Source: Pyronema omphalodes
Taxonomy: Eukaryota; Ascomycota; Pezizomycetes; Pezizales; Pyronemataceae
NCBI GenBank assembly: GCA_024516155.1
Contig: JAJJXM010000057.1
Coordinates: 186,001-250,000 of the forward strand
Length of the DNA: 64,000 nt
Direction of reading: 5' to 3'
A model generated the notes under the pieces. It was not told where the DNA came from. It saw nothing but the letters and a program-made list of their open reading frames with translations, and made no database searches. This document shows, one piece after another, positions 48,801-61,306 of this stretch. Position 1 is the stretch's first letter. Each line of letters starts with the position of its first letter. Made by a program: the position numbers and the translations under genes.

Positions 48801-50212
48801 TTTGACGACGGATGTTCTGAAGTCCTTGGAACGGACGGGTGTTGGAAAGCGTTTTGAGTAGGATACCATTAAGGTACCACTCTCGTTTGTTTTTTTACAT
48901 AGCGGTGTTTTATGTTTTTTTGTGTTTTTTTTTTCTATTTCCTATTTGATATATCAATTTGTCATTTGTTTTTCAGTTTAGGCAGATGTTCAGGAGCATA
49001 GAGGGCCTCACCTGGTGGCTCAGACAACGAGGACGAGATTTGAAATTTTCTTTTATCCAGAACGAGCTTTTTAGACCTTGGTCAGCGTATCATTCAATAT
49101 AAATAAATAAACTGCAATACTAATATCAGACAATTCTTCTTCCTTCCCAATCTTTAATTCTCATCACATGGTGGAATCGAAATAGACCTAGACAGCCAGT
49201 GTACGAATTAAAACGGCAATACAAGGTAAGAAATTATTATGTCAATTTCTAAGGCAATTCCCCTCTAAAGATGTCCCCAAGTCTGATCATACAACTCACC
49301 CTCGCTTCATTTCCTTTCCCTCTTGACTTTCCCTCTTTACTTTCTCTTTCCCTTTCCCTCTCCCCCTTCCTAACCCAATTCAACATCACCACTTGACATC
49401 AACCAGAATCCCTAATCCTAATACGCACATCGCCCGGTTCCCCCATCCACATCCCCATTACACGTACCAAACCAGAGTACCTACCTACCTACCTCCTTAC
49501 CCCTCTTCTTGCCTCCCTATGTAGTATATCCAGCCTATAAACCAACGCAAATGCAAACCAGACTACCAATACCAATCTCAATCCTCTGCCAATCCGCATA
49601 TCATTTTCCAATGATCTCCCATCTCGGCCCATTTCCAGCCGCTGAATGCTTCTATACCCCTCCTCCTCCTCCTCCTCCTCACGGTTTCTGAGTATGTATG
49701 CTGCGAGAAAACACCAGAAAAGCGGGTTGCGAGGCCTGGAAGGGGTAAGTTATGATGGGATAAGAGAAGAGAGCAAGTGGTGATAACAGAAGACAAACGA
49801 ATAAAATACAGGAGCACCGAGTGATACCCCATGCCCATAAGCAACAAGGATCACCGCGGCTAAGTAAATTCATCCACTACTATGTATGCATACATAACTG
49901 CGGGGTGCCAGGGTGCCAGGGTTAGCTGATATCTAAGGCTCCAAGGCACCAAGCTAGCTGCTACGTATCTGCTGGTGCGCTGCAGCACCTCACGACAACC
50001 ACGACGACCACGACATTTTGCCCGGTCAGGTCGGATCATTCATCCAAGCATCCAAGCATCCAAGCATTCATTCATCCAAGCCTCAACCACCTCAACCACC
50101 TCAACCACCACAACCACAACCAACGTGAATTACTCCGCCACATAACACACAGCGAAAGGCAAGAGGAATAAAAGTACAACTGACTGACTGATCTTAACAC
50201 CAAAAACGACAA
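48801..50212. other. Intergenic, nothing recognised
   Basis: T-rich 3' flank of the NLR gene, then pyrimidine-rich DNA and short direct repeats (CATCCAAG ~50040-50080, CTCAACCAC ~50083-50112). No gene seen. Confidence 0.6.
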
Positions 50213-50765
50213 ATGGCACCATGGTCATTTTTTAGTTTAAAGATTGGGGATGATGTAAGTAAGGGTCCTAAGTTGTTATTTTTCTATTTTTCTATCTATC
50301 TATCTGTTTATCTGTTTATCTGTTTATCTGTTTATCTAGCTATCGGCTATAAACTATAAACTATAAGCTTATCCATAACTAACCCCGTCCACCAAGGAGG
50401 GTGTATCCGGGTATCTATACTGACATTATTTTAATACAGCGAGTTATTAAAGCTGCTACACAAACTGCGCAGACGGAGGCGGTGACGAGGAATACAGCTA
50501 AGGTATTACATTCATTCTTTTCTATTCTATTCTATTACATTCAGTTCCGTTCAGTTCCATTCCATTCAGTTTCGTTACAGTCAGTTTCGTTACAGTCGAT
50601 CCGGTTCAGATAACTAAAGCCACAATCCAGGTTCTTGAAAGTCTTCTTTTAACTTCTAATAAGTTACGACAAAAGGCAGAGATTGCAGTTGAAGGATTGG
50701 AATCTGTACCCCGGACTAAGGCTATTGAACATGCGCTTGTTATGCAGACTAGGACTTCGAGATGA
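50213..50765 (+). CDS. Small hypothetical protein, three exons
   Basis: Exons 50213-50254, 50440-50502 and 50631-50765, all phase 0, give 79 residues beginning MAPWSFFSLKIGDD and ending MQTRTSR. Donors GTAAGT and GTATTA, acceptors TACAG and TCCAG. The chain after exon 1 is a probable amphipathic helix pair: KAATQTAQTEAVTRNTAKVL, then LTSNKLRQKAEIAVEGL. Intron 1 (185 nt) contains TATC-type tetranucleotide repeats. No family is recognised. The tiny size, Ala/Thr-rich helices and a Trp-Ser-Phe-Phe N-terminus resemble small mitochondrial or assembly factors, but this is only a guess. Support comes from clean frame-preserving splice sites across three exons. Confidence 0.5.
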
Positions 50766-51256
50766 GAAGAGAAGTTAGGAGGGGGGGCGGGAGGGGGTTG
50801 CTTTGTTCATTGGTTGTTCTGTGATTTTTGTTGTTTTGTTGTTTTATGATTTTTGTTTTGTTTTTATTTTTGTTTGTTTAGGCAAGGTTTAAGGGGGTGT
50901 GTTTATGCGTAAGGTTTGTTATGATTTCGGGGTTTCCACTGTCTTTATTTTGTTACGTTGCTGTTACGATTACTTTTAAAACCATCCTTTATTTGTACCC
51001 TGCAAGTTATTGTGTTCAATCCGCTAATATTCCATTCCATTCCGTAAACACAATACAACACAACCTTAAAAATTCTACCTAGTAACCCACATCAACGCAG
51101 ATGTCCCATATTTTCATTCTCCTACAACTGAAACTTTGTCTCGCACTCAAACTTAACCCATATCACAGCACAGCATACCAACACGAAAAAAAAAAACAAG
51201 AAATTGAAAACGGCACAAGGAAGATAACATATATCTTTCAACAACATGGTCAATCA
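50766..51256. other. Intergenic T/A-rich interval
   Basis: Convergent 3' flanks of the small plus-strand gene and the minus-strand KH gene. No gene seen. Confidence 0.6.
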
Positions 51257-53483
51257 TTACATTCCAGGAGGTCTTGATGCACCATAACCTGGTGGGGAAG
51301 CAGAAGTTCCGGGAGGAGCAGCTCCAGGAGCTCCGGGAGCTCCAGGAACAGCCTGGGCCTGTGCGTAATATGCCTGGTCTGTTATGGACTGTTAGTAAAA
51401 GAGGCTCAAGTGAAACAGGACAAGTTGAGACTTACAATATTGCACGTAACCTGCATACCCTCCGTAAGCAGCATAAGGGTCAGCACCACCATATCCGTAG
51501 GCCGCATAAGGGTCAACAGAGTAACCAGCGGCAGTAGCACCGGGGGCACCAGGGGCGCCGGGAACACCATGGCTAGCTCCGGGGGGTGATGTAGGCGGGG
51601 GAGGTGGAGGGGGTTGGGATGGGCCTGAAGGGGGAGGAGGTGGCGGGGGTGGTGGAGAGCCGGATCCATGGGGCATAGCGGGGGCGTAAACATTCGAGGT
51701 TTGGGCACCGTAGCCGGGGAAACGGGCGGGTTGGGGCTGGGCCTTGTGTTCTTCGTACTGAGCGCGGACGGAGGTGATGAGGTCCTCGCAAAGCTCCTTC
51801 GCACGCTGGACTTCGGCAGCATCAGGGCCACTGCAGAAGTTAGTAGGGGCTACAATTGGACTTTAGGGTGTACGAACGCTACGTGTAAGTAAAGCGGCTC
51901 ATCGCTCTCCTCAGTCCCGTGTTCTCTGAATCCTGAACCACGGCCCTTGATCTGCACACGACAACGGGTTTCCTGCTGGATATGCTTAACATACTGACCA
52001 CCATGACCCACCACTGACGCGCGAAGGTTGAAGCCAGGGATGGGCTCAAGACCAACGGGGACCTTCTCCTCGGGCCATTTGCGCTACAAAGTATCAGTCA
52101 AGTTCAAGCTCGATGATCTTCATGATATCTCACCCGTCCATACTCGTCTCTTTCAATGGGCTCCGGAGGCTCCCGTCTTCTGAATCTGCGTTCGTCGACA
52201 AGGTTTGGCAGCTCCTGCTTCATGAGCTCCTCGATCTTCTGAACGGCCTTTTCAAGACCTTCCTTGGTGGTACTTGTAATGTGAAGGTAAAGCGGGGGGT
52301 TCTATGATGTCATTAGTCATAAATGGAATACAAAGAACGTTGAAAACACTTACCGCAGGCGTAGCCATAGACTTGTCCGGATAGTAGGCTCCTCGAGTCG
52401 TGACATCTTGAATCAAATACATGAGCAAAACTTGTCCTAGTAAATAAATTGAGAGTTTGTGAGAGCGTACCCGCGCCAGTTTCTTCTTTGATCTAAGCAC
52501 GGATGAGAGTCAGCGGCAAGACACTTGAGGGATTGTGCAATTCTAGATTGACACAAGTTTTAGTCTCCAGAGATGATTCGACTAGACAGTAAAGGCTGGA
52601 TGCCACATAAGTGTACAAAAAGCTCAGCAGCAATTGGGGACATGGGGGAGGTAATTTCTGTAGTCATAACCGGATACCTGAGGAGAGGATGAGCTTTACC
52701 ATTTTCTGAGTAGCACCTTTGGTCAGCGTATATCGGTTTCTCAAATCATTTACTTCGATATCCTTAATGTAGTCGCCATCTGCAATGTACATCTCGCTGT
52801 TGAAGGTAGAGGTAGCCGGAGGACTCGACGCTTTGCCAGCAGCCTGTCAATTCCATCAGTATCAGCAGAAAATAATATATAACGCCATAAAATTACCGAT
52901 CGAATGGGGGGCACATCGACGTGCTGTACCCCACGCTTCGCTTGAATAGATGCATTGATCCTGGCAGCGGCAGCAGCTACAAATTGGTTAGCAACGGTCT
53001 TCCCCGGTCCAAATTTTGGAAAAACCAACCTGCAGCGGCAGCGGGATCAACAGCCTTTTTAGACTCAGCGGAAGGAGTGGCAGAAGATCTGGCCTGGGTA
53101 GGACTTCTGCTGCGGCGACGAGAGCTTTCGGGAGAACGAGAGCGGCGGTGGTCGTCACGACGTTCCTCGCGACGATCGTCACGGCCTTCACGACCTTCGC
53201 GACGGTCTTCACGTCGGTCTTCACGACGGTCCTCTCGACGGTCCTCACGACGGTCATCACGGCGGTCCTCACGGCGGTCTTCACGACGGTCTTCGCGGCG
53301 GTCCTCGCGGCGGTCCTCACGGCGGTCCTCACGAGGACGGTCGTCCCAACGAGATCTTCCAGAGGTTCCAGAAGAGCGCTCGCGTTCGTCACGACGGTGG
53401 CTGTCTCTACTGCTGTCTAGTCGAGGATCTCTTGGGTCGTCCCATTTGCTTCGTTTTCTGCGGTCGGGGGAGCCGTCCGTCAT
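51257..53483 (-). CDS. KH-domain RNA-binding protein (KHDC4/BLOM7-like)
   Basis: Nine exons: 53483-53030, 52976-52897, 52843-52700, 52492-52471, 52406-52354, 52301-52134, 52083-51878, 51830-51436, 51378-51257; 547 residues in one frame. Residues 1-150 are Arg/Asp/Ser-rich, including a tandem REDR repeat and a RRSRSPESSRRRSRSP stretch, like splicing-factor tails. Two KH-type segments follow: one with LTKGATQKMIKEETGA and DVTTRGAYYPDKS, PLYLHITS; a second with GFNLRASVVGHGGQYVKHIQ, RVQIKGRGSGFREH and EPLYLHV. This order matches metazoan KHDC4/BLOM7, which associates with the spliceosome. The C-terminus is proline tracts and Gly/Tyr/Ala repeats (YGGADPYAAYGGYAGY). Exon 4 is a 22-nt microexon in the first KH segment. 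Role in splicing is inferred. Confidence 0.88.
53160..53340 (-). repeat. 12-bp coding repeat for REDR motif
   Basis: Tandem 12-bp units (CGGTCCTCACGA type on the + strand) within exon 1 of the KH gene encode around fourteen Arg-Glu-Asp-Arg or Arg-Asp-Asp-Arg motifs. Third-position variation among units is visible. Confidence 0.9.
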
Positions 53484-54562
53484 GTTGGTTGTAAATGCTC
53501 AAAGTATTGACTCTTGGGTGGATATAGGAATCGTCGACGGTGTTTTTGTGTTTGTTGTCTGCTGTTGTCGGTGGTTCGCAGGTGTGTTGGTCCTGGCGAA
53601 GATGTGGTAAGGTCTGTTTAGGATTTGAAGGTTGTGAGGCCAACCAACATAAGGGCAGCAATAATCGTTCGTACACTATGTGCCGCTACTCGATCTCTGC
53701 TGTAAGCGCCCCAAGCCAAGCCACTTGTGACTTTAGCTGCAGCACAGGAATTTTGAGAATTGATTTTGACCTGTCAGGCGAACGAGGTGAGACTTCACCG
53801 CTGTTGGCAGTTGTTGTTAGGGCTCAGTTCACAATTGTTTTTTTTTTCTTCTCCGGCTCTCATAAAATTCATCAATACAACAACGCTCGGACAGATGCCG
53901 ACAGTCTAACACTTAAGACGCTCTGTTCTCGGATAGACGGTGTGCACTTTATGTGCAGTACCTCGAACGTGCTCTTCTTACCGGCGATGCTTCACGGGCT
54001 TCTTCACGGGCGTAAACTGACAATGTATTCACTGTTGGCTGTCCATGCGCACTGCACGAGATGCAGTGCTCAGCTCAAGCAGGATGCTTCAATTGAGTTA
54101 GAAATGATATCGAGATGCAGCACCACATGTCTTTCCCAAAGTGGTATTCACGGGTTTAAGATGGGGTTCGTTTACACATTTTTTTATATCCACTCGACAC
54201 ATATTGACTTTATCCTATACATCTCCAAGCCATAACCGGCCACCAATTCAGCTTAGATAATTTCCAATTACTCCCGTAGAGCCATCTCTCTAAACCCTAT
54301 CACGGCCGGCAACTCTCCGTCCACGCGACCGTCGGCTTCTGTTCGGCTGATAGGTTAACGGTGTGTGGAGTGGTTGAGTCAAACCGTCTCCGCAACCGTC
54401 AAAACTTGGTGCCAAAAATCATAAATCGCGCCAAACGAATTCGGGAACCCTGCCTAAGGGAATTTTTCCTAACCCAACTCTGATAACCTCTGAGTTGCAT
54501 CCGCGGGTTTTCTGAACCTGTACACCTCGTCACCACCTCACCGCCCCCCCTCCGCAATTCAG
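53484..54562. other. Divergent promoter region KH gene / ILV6
   Basis: Bidirectional intergenic region. A plus-strand frame stays open for 231 codons (53540-54235) but begins with GTG and has a Cys/Ser-rich composition without domains; I do not call it. GC content rises near the ILV6 start. Confidence 0.55.
54375..54381. promoter_or_regulatory. Gcn4/CPC1-type site TGAGTCA
   Basis: A perfect TGASTCA match 182 nt upstream of the ILV6 start. Amino-acid biosynthetic genes in fungi are commonly activated through this element by Gcn4/CPC1 during starvation. A 7-bp palindrome can occur by chance, so support rests on position and target gene. Confidence 0.5.
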
Positions 54563-55666
54563 ATGGCCGCACCCCGCGCGGCCCTCCGGGCATTAACCCG
54601 CGCCCAACCCCGCCTATCCCGGGCTTCATCAACCTCCTCCACCTCTGCCATTGCCTACAAGGCTCTTCACCGTCGCGTCAAGCCTCTCCCCACCGCCGAC
54701 ACTCCCTCATGGAGCGCATCCGCCGCCGTCTCCAGCATTCTCTACGAGACTCCCGCGCCCTCTGCCACCCCCGCTAAGCGTCATGTTCTCAACTGTCTCG
54801 TTCAGAACGAGCCTGGAGTTCTCTCCCGTGTTTCCGGTATCCTCGCCGCCAGAGGTTTCAACATTGACTCTCTTGTCGTTTGCAACACCGAGGTCAAGGA
54901 CCTTTCCAGAATGACAATTGTCCTCTCTGGACTTGATGGAGTTGTTGAGCAGGCCCGTCGTCAGCTTGAGGACCTTGTCCCCGTCTGGGCTGTCTTGGAT
55001 TACTCCGATGCTCCTTTGATCCAGCGTGAGCTTTTGTTGGCCAAGGTCTCGATTCTTGGACCTGAGTACTTTGAGGAGCTTTTGGCTCACCACAGAGAAA
55101 TGGCTGCGGAGGGAGAGGCCAGTGAAATCGCTGCTGCGGAGAAGGACTTCCACCCTAGCAAGATTGCCGCTTCTATGGCTTTGAGACATAAGCATGAGCA
55201 CTTGAGGGCCATCACCGATTTGACGAGGCAGTTTGGAGGAAAGGTTTCCGACATTTCCGACAACAGCTGTATCATCGAGTTGTGAGTCATCCCGAAGTTC
55301 CTTGGTGTATAGAAAGCAGTCAAGCCAGCATTGAAGTCCAGAAAAGTCGAGGAAGATAATACCACATTGAAAAAGATGGCACAGGAAACATGCATCCAAA
55401 AACCGATAGCTAACAAATGCCACCAGGTCCGCAAAGCCCTCCCGTATCGACGCCTACCTCAAGCTCGTAGGCCAGTTCGGAATTCTCGAGTCAGCCCGTA
55501 CCGGTACGTCTCTTCCCACCCCCGCAATCCATCCACAAACCCCCACTAACAACAAACCACAGGACTCATGGCACTTCCCCGTGCCCCTCTTTCTTCCGGT
55601 GCCGATGAGCCCGAGGTCAAGGAGGCTGAGGATGTTGTTGACATCTCTAACCTTCCTCCTGGTTAA
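54563..55666 (+). CDS. ilv6: Acetolactate synthase regulatory subunit
   Basis: Three exons, 54563-55281, 55427-55503 and 55563-55666; 299 residues. Residues 1-~40 (MAAPRAALRALTRAQPRLSR) are Arg/Ala/Ser-rich without acidic residues, a typical mitochondrial presequence. The ACT domain begins at ~73: HVLNCLVQNEPGVLSRVSGILAARGFNIDSLVV, then LSRMTIVLSGLDGVVEQARRQLEDLVPVWAV. The C-terminal ALS-type domain includes RELLLAKVS, GGKVSDISDNSCIIELSAKPSRID and LVGQFGILESARTGLMALPR. Ilv6 activates the catalytic subunit Ilv2 and confers valine feedback inhibition in branched-chain amino-acid synthesis in mitochondria. Intron 1 (145 nt) splits the conserved ALS region just after CIIEL; intron 2 is 59 nt. A Gcn4-type site lies upstream. 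Length matches fungal homologues. Confidence 0.96.
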
Positions 55667-57105
55667 ATGCATTTGTTTTTTCGTAAAATATACCTTCTTT
55701 ATCATTGTTTTGTTCGAGATACCGCGCAAAAAAAATATGGATTTCAAAATTATGGGGGTTCTTGTGGGGAAAAATAAAATATACCAATTAAGCAACTAGT
55801 TCTCTTATTTTGTTATGAATTTGATGTGGAAAAATTTCTCATGTGATACGATTTATGCATGGAAGCTGGGGCTGGGATTCACATTTTTCTGTTGTTTTAT
55901 GGGAAATATTTTTTACGTGATATGTAACATGAAAATACACACATAGGGGTTTAGATTATGATTTAAATATGGGAATATGAAACTGTGGGGATATGGGGAT
56001 GTGGGAATCATAGAATAAGAATAGATATAGGCATAGGCATAGGCATAGACATAGACATAACAGAACAGAACAAACCCAATAAACCCAATAAACCCAATAA
56101 AATCAACAGTATGAACATATGACTCATAACCCATAACTCATAATACCAACCCCTCCAACCCTTCCTACCCCCCAGCAATCCCCCTTCCCCCGCCCCAAGA
56201 GAATACCTTCCACCCCACATTTATACCTTCTCCCCTCCTGGTTCTGGTTGGCTTAATCTCCATCCGTTTGTTTTCCATTTTTTTCATAAAATACATATAC
56301 CTCCGTTATCATTATCATTACCATTACCATAATCATTAAGACAAGTCAACAACTTCTTCCGACTTCAACAGACAGCACTATTAAAAATAAACACATTAGA
56401 CATAAAAAAAATAGCAGTAACATCAAGGAAAAATAATGGTAGTAACATCAAGAAATCAATATTCATACCTATATATGTTAACTATAGAATATCTTCCAGT
56501 GATCAGGGTATCATCCATCCATCCATCCATCCATCCATCCATCCATCCATCCAATTCCAAAATGCAACTGCCTGTACGTAAATGCTTAAGTTTCTTTTTT
56601 CTGTTTCCTACAGGGAATCAGTAAACACCCACACCCCCCCCCCCCCCCCCCGACACACACACCATAAAAAAAAAACTTAGAAACAATTGTCTGCACCCCG
56701 TAAAGCTAATATAAGTCATCATGCATAACGAACCAATCCATCTTCATTCCCCCACCTCCCCATATCAACAAAAAAGTCAATACCGCAAAAAAATGCAACC
56801 AAAAAAACCAAGCAAACAAGCAAGCAAGCAAGTAAGCAACAAAAAACCTAGAACGTGAAAAACAGAAAGACATCAAAACAAATAAGACGGTAACCCCAAT
56901 GCAGACCCACAAAACAGTGTCAAGCCACAATCATAAACTCTCCAAAGATGTAACCCCAACGATGCCTTATAACTCAACGTAACACCACTCATGATGAATT
57001 CAGTCAACAAAAAAATCGTAATCAAAATCAACAGAAAATCATAAAAGTCATAGGAATCTAAGTATCCTTCTTCTCCCACATCCTACCACAACCCCAACCT
57101 CTAGG
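55667..57105. other. Intergenic interval, AT-rich
   Basis: Convergent 3' flanks of ILV6 and the DUF3712 gene. Contains an ATCC tetranucleotide array (56511-56552), a C run (56633-56650) and short AGGCAT repeats near 56030. No gene seen. Confidence 0.6.
56511..56552. repeat. ATCC tetranucleotide microsatellite
   Basis: About ten tandem ATCC copies. Confidence 0.93.
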
Positions 57106-59800
57106 CTACGGCCTAACATGCGCTCTCACCCCCCTCGTCCCATTATAATAAACCCCCATCCTCATCCTCCCCATCTTCAACCCCACCATGGCCTCCGCAT
57201 GCAACTCCAGTTCTCCCCATAAGGTCCTCCTCAAGAACTCAAACCCAACACTCCCCGCATCCCAATCCACCGGTAACCTCGGCGATGTCGTCCTGCCATC
57301 ATTTCCCGCCTTAATCAAGAACGGAGCATTAGATTTAATTGTTCCTACAGGAGATCCATTATACATAGCCACGCCATCCAGCGTCGAGATAAGGATTGAG
57401 TCATGTGGTAAAGGGTTCAGTAATAAGAATGAGGCACTGGAGGAGAGGAGATACATCTAGATATGGATGTTAGTTGGGAGGCTAATGGGGTCTCTAGGAT
57501 ATTCCGAGGAGGGGACTAGAGAGCAGGATGGGTGCGATACGGACTTTATGGGGGGAGGCTTACTGTGGCCGATTCTATGAAGGGTTTAGGGGGGTCGTTT
57601 GGGTTTTTGGTGCCGAGATGTGGCATGGGGGTGGTGAAGGATAGGGAGGAGAGTGCACGGCTTAGTTCGGGCATTGCGGGGAAGGACTCGGCGTGCACGC
57701 TGAGTGTTAGGTTTGTGCTGTGTCCTGTTGGGTTTGTTAGTAATATTTCATAGAGATTTGTAGGGTATGAAGAAGGGAGATTTACCGGAGATGTAGTGGC
57801 CTAATAATTCCTCCCCGGCTTTAACCCCCTCTTTTCCGCTGTACCGACTCGGGTCCCAGGCAGCGTTGACGATGATCTGGTTGGTGCCTTGTTTAATGTG
57901 CATGTCCTTTATGGTTCCGTTTCCAATTGTTATACCGTCGGTACCGATCAATACGTTACTATACGGTACATAAACCTCCCATGGAGTCGGGTTTTCTGCT
58001 TCTAATGAAATCCTGAGATTCATACTCGTCTCCGTAGACTCAGTGATAGCAATATCCTGTAGCTTCGGCAAAGGAATATCAGACAACGGTAGTCCGCCAA
58101 GTGTAATATTCCCCGAAGCTGGTATGTTATGGATAATAAACTCCCCCAATCCCGAAACAATATCAGCATCGGCAGTTCCATTGATACCCAAATTAATGGC
58201 CTGACCACCACCAAAGAGAAGCTTGCGGACAACATCTTGAAAAACGTCATAGTCGGTTACATTAAAAGGCGCATCTTTTACAGAGCCTTTAACTTTTAGT
58301 AACTCAGCATTGGGGACCCGAGAGGAGGAGGCCGGGATCCAGTCCTTGATAATAAGAGCCCCAAATGGGGAACCTTTGTAGAGAATATCAGAGTTGACCT
58401 TAAGGCGGGTTATATCAAAATTAACGTCAATTTCCTTGGGAAGCTTTATCATAGCCTCTACAGTTGCGCTCAAAAGCGGGGTGATTTTATCGGGGTCCTC
58501 ATCACCAGTAGGAAGCTTGATATTAACATTTGATAAGCTGAAGGATTGTATGACGTCATCAAATGTATGACCAGGTACAGGAACAGGCACTGTGACACTG
58601 CTCAAAAGCTCCAGGAGCCACTCTGGTGCATCACCCTTGCCAACCATCGACTGGTCCCCGGTGATGTAAACAACCGCCGTTTGTCCGTGGAGATACTGCC
58701 CGATGAATGTGTCCATAGGTGACAGATTTGTCTTTGGACACACCTTAGTAAGGTCTGCGGGTAATGATTGGAGAAAGCCGGAAACGTCCGCGGTGATGGC
58801 TGTATTCGGTTTCACATCAATGCGGGAGGAGGCTGCAACTGCAAGCGGGATACGAGAGCTGGCGTCACATCCGGGGAGAGAGACTTTGAAGCCCAGGGCG
58901 GGTACGGAAAGGGCAAAGGGGTAGGGGTTGTCTATGACGGCGGAAGCGTTGGCGAGGATAACTTTGTGGTTGTCGAGAGATACTTCTCCGACATGGAGAC
59001 GAGTGACTGTGTATGGGGGCAGAGCTGGTGCATCTGTAACAAATAGTCAGCCAACGCACTTGTATATATACAAAGAGAAGAAGAAACAGACCTTTAAAAA
59101 TAAAGTCCTGGCGTATATTGTCTATTCCAAAGTGAATAAGACCTTTACGTATCGTCATACCAGCCTCACCAAAGACCTTAAGATTCTTGACAGCTCCATT
59201 GATATAGTCGTTTGCCAGTAAACGAATTGTCTCCAAATCTCCTGGTTTTGTATCGGCAATAAAGTCGAGATGGTTCGTATTTCCATTACGGATGTTTATC
59301 GACATTCCAGGAACCTGTGCGGTTCCCAATAGCGCATTATCATATTCTGGTAGTCGTACATTTAGGTTAAGGTTATCCACATTAACACTACCAATAATAG
59401 CAGCTCCCATTCGGCCGACAGTTCTCACAGTCCAGTACTTCACACGATGGGCGTCGACAACAACATCCGCCTTTACCCTGACCTTAACTCCATTATCTGT
59501 AAACGAGTCGACGGCAACACTTCGTAGATCCAGCACAGCCGACTCCTGAGCATATCTCACAGCGTAAGAAGGGACTATGAATCCACAAGCCAAAACGCCA
59601 ATTATACTGCCACAAAACGCAGTCAGGGCGATAATGCTTGGCCACCGTTTGTGTCGTGCCACACAGAGACTCGACGATCCCTCGGTAGAACCATCGTAGG
59701 ACGGAGTTTGTTGCGCGTTAAGGAGTAGAGGGGAGCTCTCGTTTGCTTCGTGGTAGCTCGAGCGACGACTAGTTGTGCGTGTGCTTGCTGGTTTTGACAT
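57106..59800 (-). CDS. DUF3712 single-pass (vacuolar-type) membrane protein
   Basis: Four exons: 59800-59092, 59033-57786, 57724-57564, 57456-57106; 822 residues. A Ser/Thr-rich cytosolic N-terminus with ESSPLLLN (acidic dileucine-like, as in vacuole-sorting signals) precedes one helix at ~55-78 (IIALTAFCGSIIGVLACGFIVP). The rest is a large lumenal beta-rich domain with repeats of the LEA-like/DUF3712 kind: NVDNLNLNVRLPEYDNALLG, PFALSVPALGFKVSLPG, SLSNVNIKLPTGDEDPD, LGGLPLSDIPLPKL, ISLEAENPTPWEVYVPYSNV and, after the final intron, SASFLLLNPLPHD and TSPRLPVDWD. I believe yeast Tag1 (vacuolar, needed to end autophagy) is of this type, but orthology is not shown. The last two exons could be missed, since the frame after 57786 runs on in the intron to a short stop. 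Confidence 0.85.
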
Positions 59801-61306
59801 GGCTGGATGGAAGGAAAGGGCGACAAGGAAGACGCAGGAAAAATCGAAAGGCCTTCTTCAACAGAAGGTTCGTGGAGGCAGAATTCTGGCGCCCTTAACA
59901 CATACGGAGGAGGATCTCGTGGGAATAGTATGTTTAGCGCAGAGCTTGATAGCTATGGTATGTATCTGAGACACAACAGACGGACAGGAACAGATGGATT
60001 GAGAAGATAGAATGTATAAAGTACGTATGTAGGTTCCTTTCACAGGGTATGGGTGATACGGAAATCGTGTGTTATCGTGACAATGTCTTGTCTGAAATGC
60101 CTCGCAATCAAAGCTCCGCCCCAAGCAAGCAGGGTCGAGAAGTACTGTCAACGGATACTTGCCTTGAGGTGTGATGTGGTGCGGCAGTGAGATGTGGCGT
60201 TGGTGCCGATGTGAGAGGCCATCTATCAGATGAGGCTAAGAACGAGTCGGGAGCCGGTGCTCATCAGTGGACCACGCTAGAGGAATGACTAACAACTGTC
60301 GGATCAGAAACTTAGCCTTTGTCGGATGAGTCGAGGGGCTAGGCAGTATGGTTTGTACTCTAACTATTGCGGGGTAGATTGTCATTGGTGGTTTAACTGT
60401 TATCAGAAAAGTGCTATCACGGCTAGATTTGCTGACCTAACCTGAGATAGATAAGTCAAATTAATGGTTTAGCTGGGATAGGGTAATTTACCAGTTGGCA
60501 AAAGCCCGAAGCATCAAACATGCTCTTTCAAGATGAGGGTATGACGCAAGATACGTGAACTTACCAGGGAAATCAACGTCAACAGCATAAATTGACTAAG
60601 CAATAAAAAATCATTCTTTTCTGTTCAATTGAATTGGCTATATAAATAAATATCGTTGGCTATATATGGAAAACCATAACCATTGGTTATTATTGTGCAA
60701 TTGACACGACTGGTTACGTGTATAATGCATTATTATACATACACATATTTCAAAGAACATATTGCGGCTGATGAGTATCACACTTGTGCCAACTGGCAAT
60801 ATACATTGCGTTCTCTAACTCGATCGGATTAAATACAGTAAATAATCTAACCCAGACCGATAAGCCCCTCACTCTCAAATGCATCCAATCATCATGTGGT
60901 GAATAACAGTTACGCTAACGCCTAAAGCAAACCCCATTTAGGCAGGGCTGGATGTGCGCTGCGGGCCTGGTCCACCGCCTGGTGCACGGCCCGGGATAAG
61001 GCTCTTCTGTGCGATTCTGCGATCTCTACGCGCTTCATGATCAAATCGTCAAACTGCACAGTTTGAGGACGCTTTTCTCTGCCAGTAATATTCAATTTCT
61101 ATCCTCAATAAACTGCAAGCATCTCTTCTTCTCAATGTATTCGCCGTCTTCCATTCCCCGGTTTCCATACATTTTTGAATATGGCTGTGCTAAATTTCAC
61201 TCGTCCACGTTCCTAGTTAGCTCGAGTTTTAGGAGGGACCTAGAGCCACTACAGTCATAACGCCATTAAACGACAACGGTCACACATCGACAAGCCGGTA
61301 GCAAAA
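59801..61306. other. Divergent intergenic region before OTC
   Basis: Shared upstream region of the DUF3712 gene and the carbamoyltransferase gene. No repeats or gene recognised; I found no TGASTCA site in the ~400 nt before the OTC start. 60590-60720 is AT-rich. Confidence 0.6.

Noticed and set aside
53540..54235. 231-codon plus-strand frame in the KH/ILV6 intergenic region
   Set aside because: Begins with GTG, no domain or signal, overlaps the promoter region of two genes.
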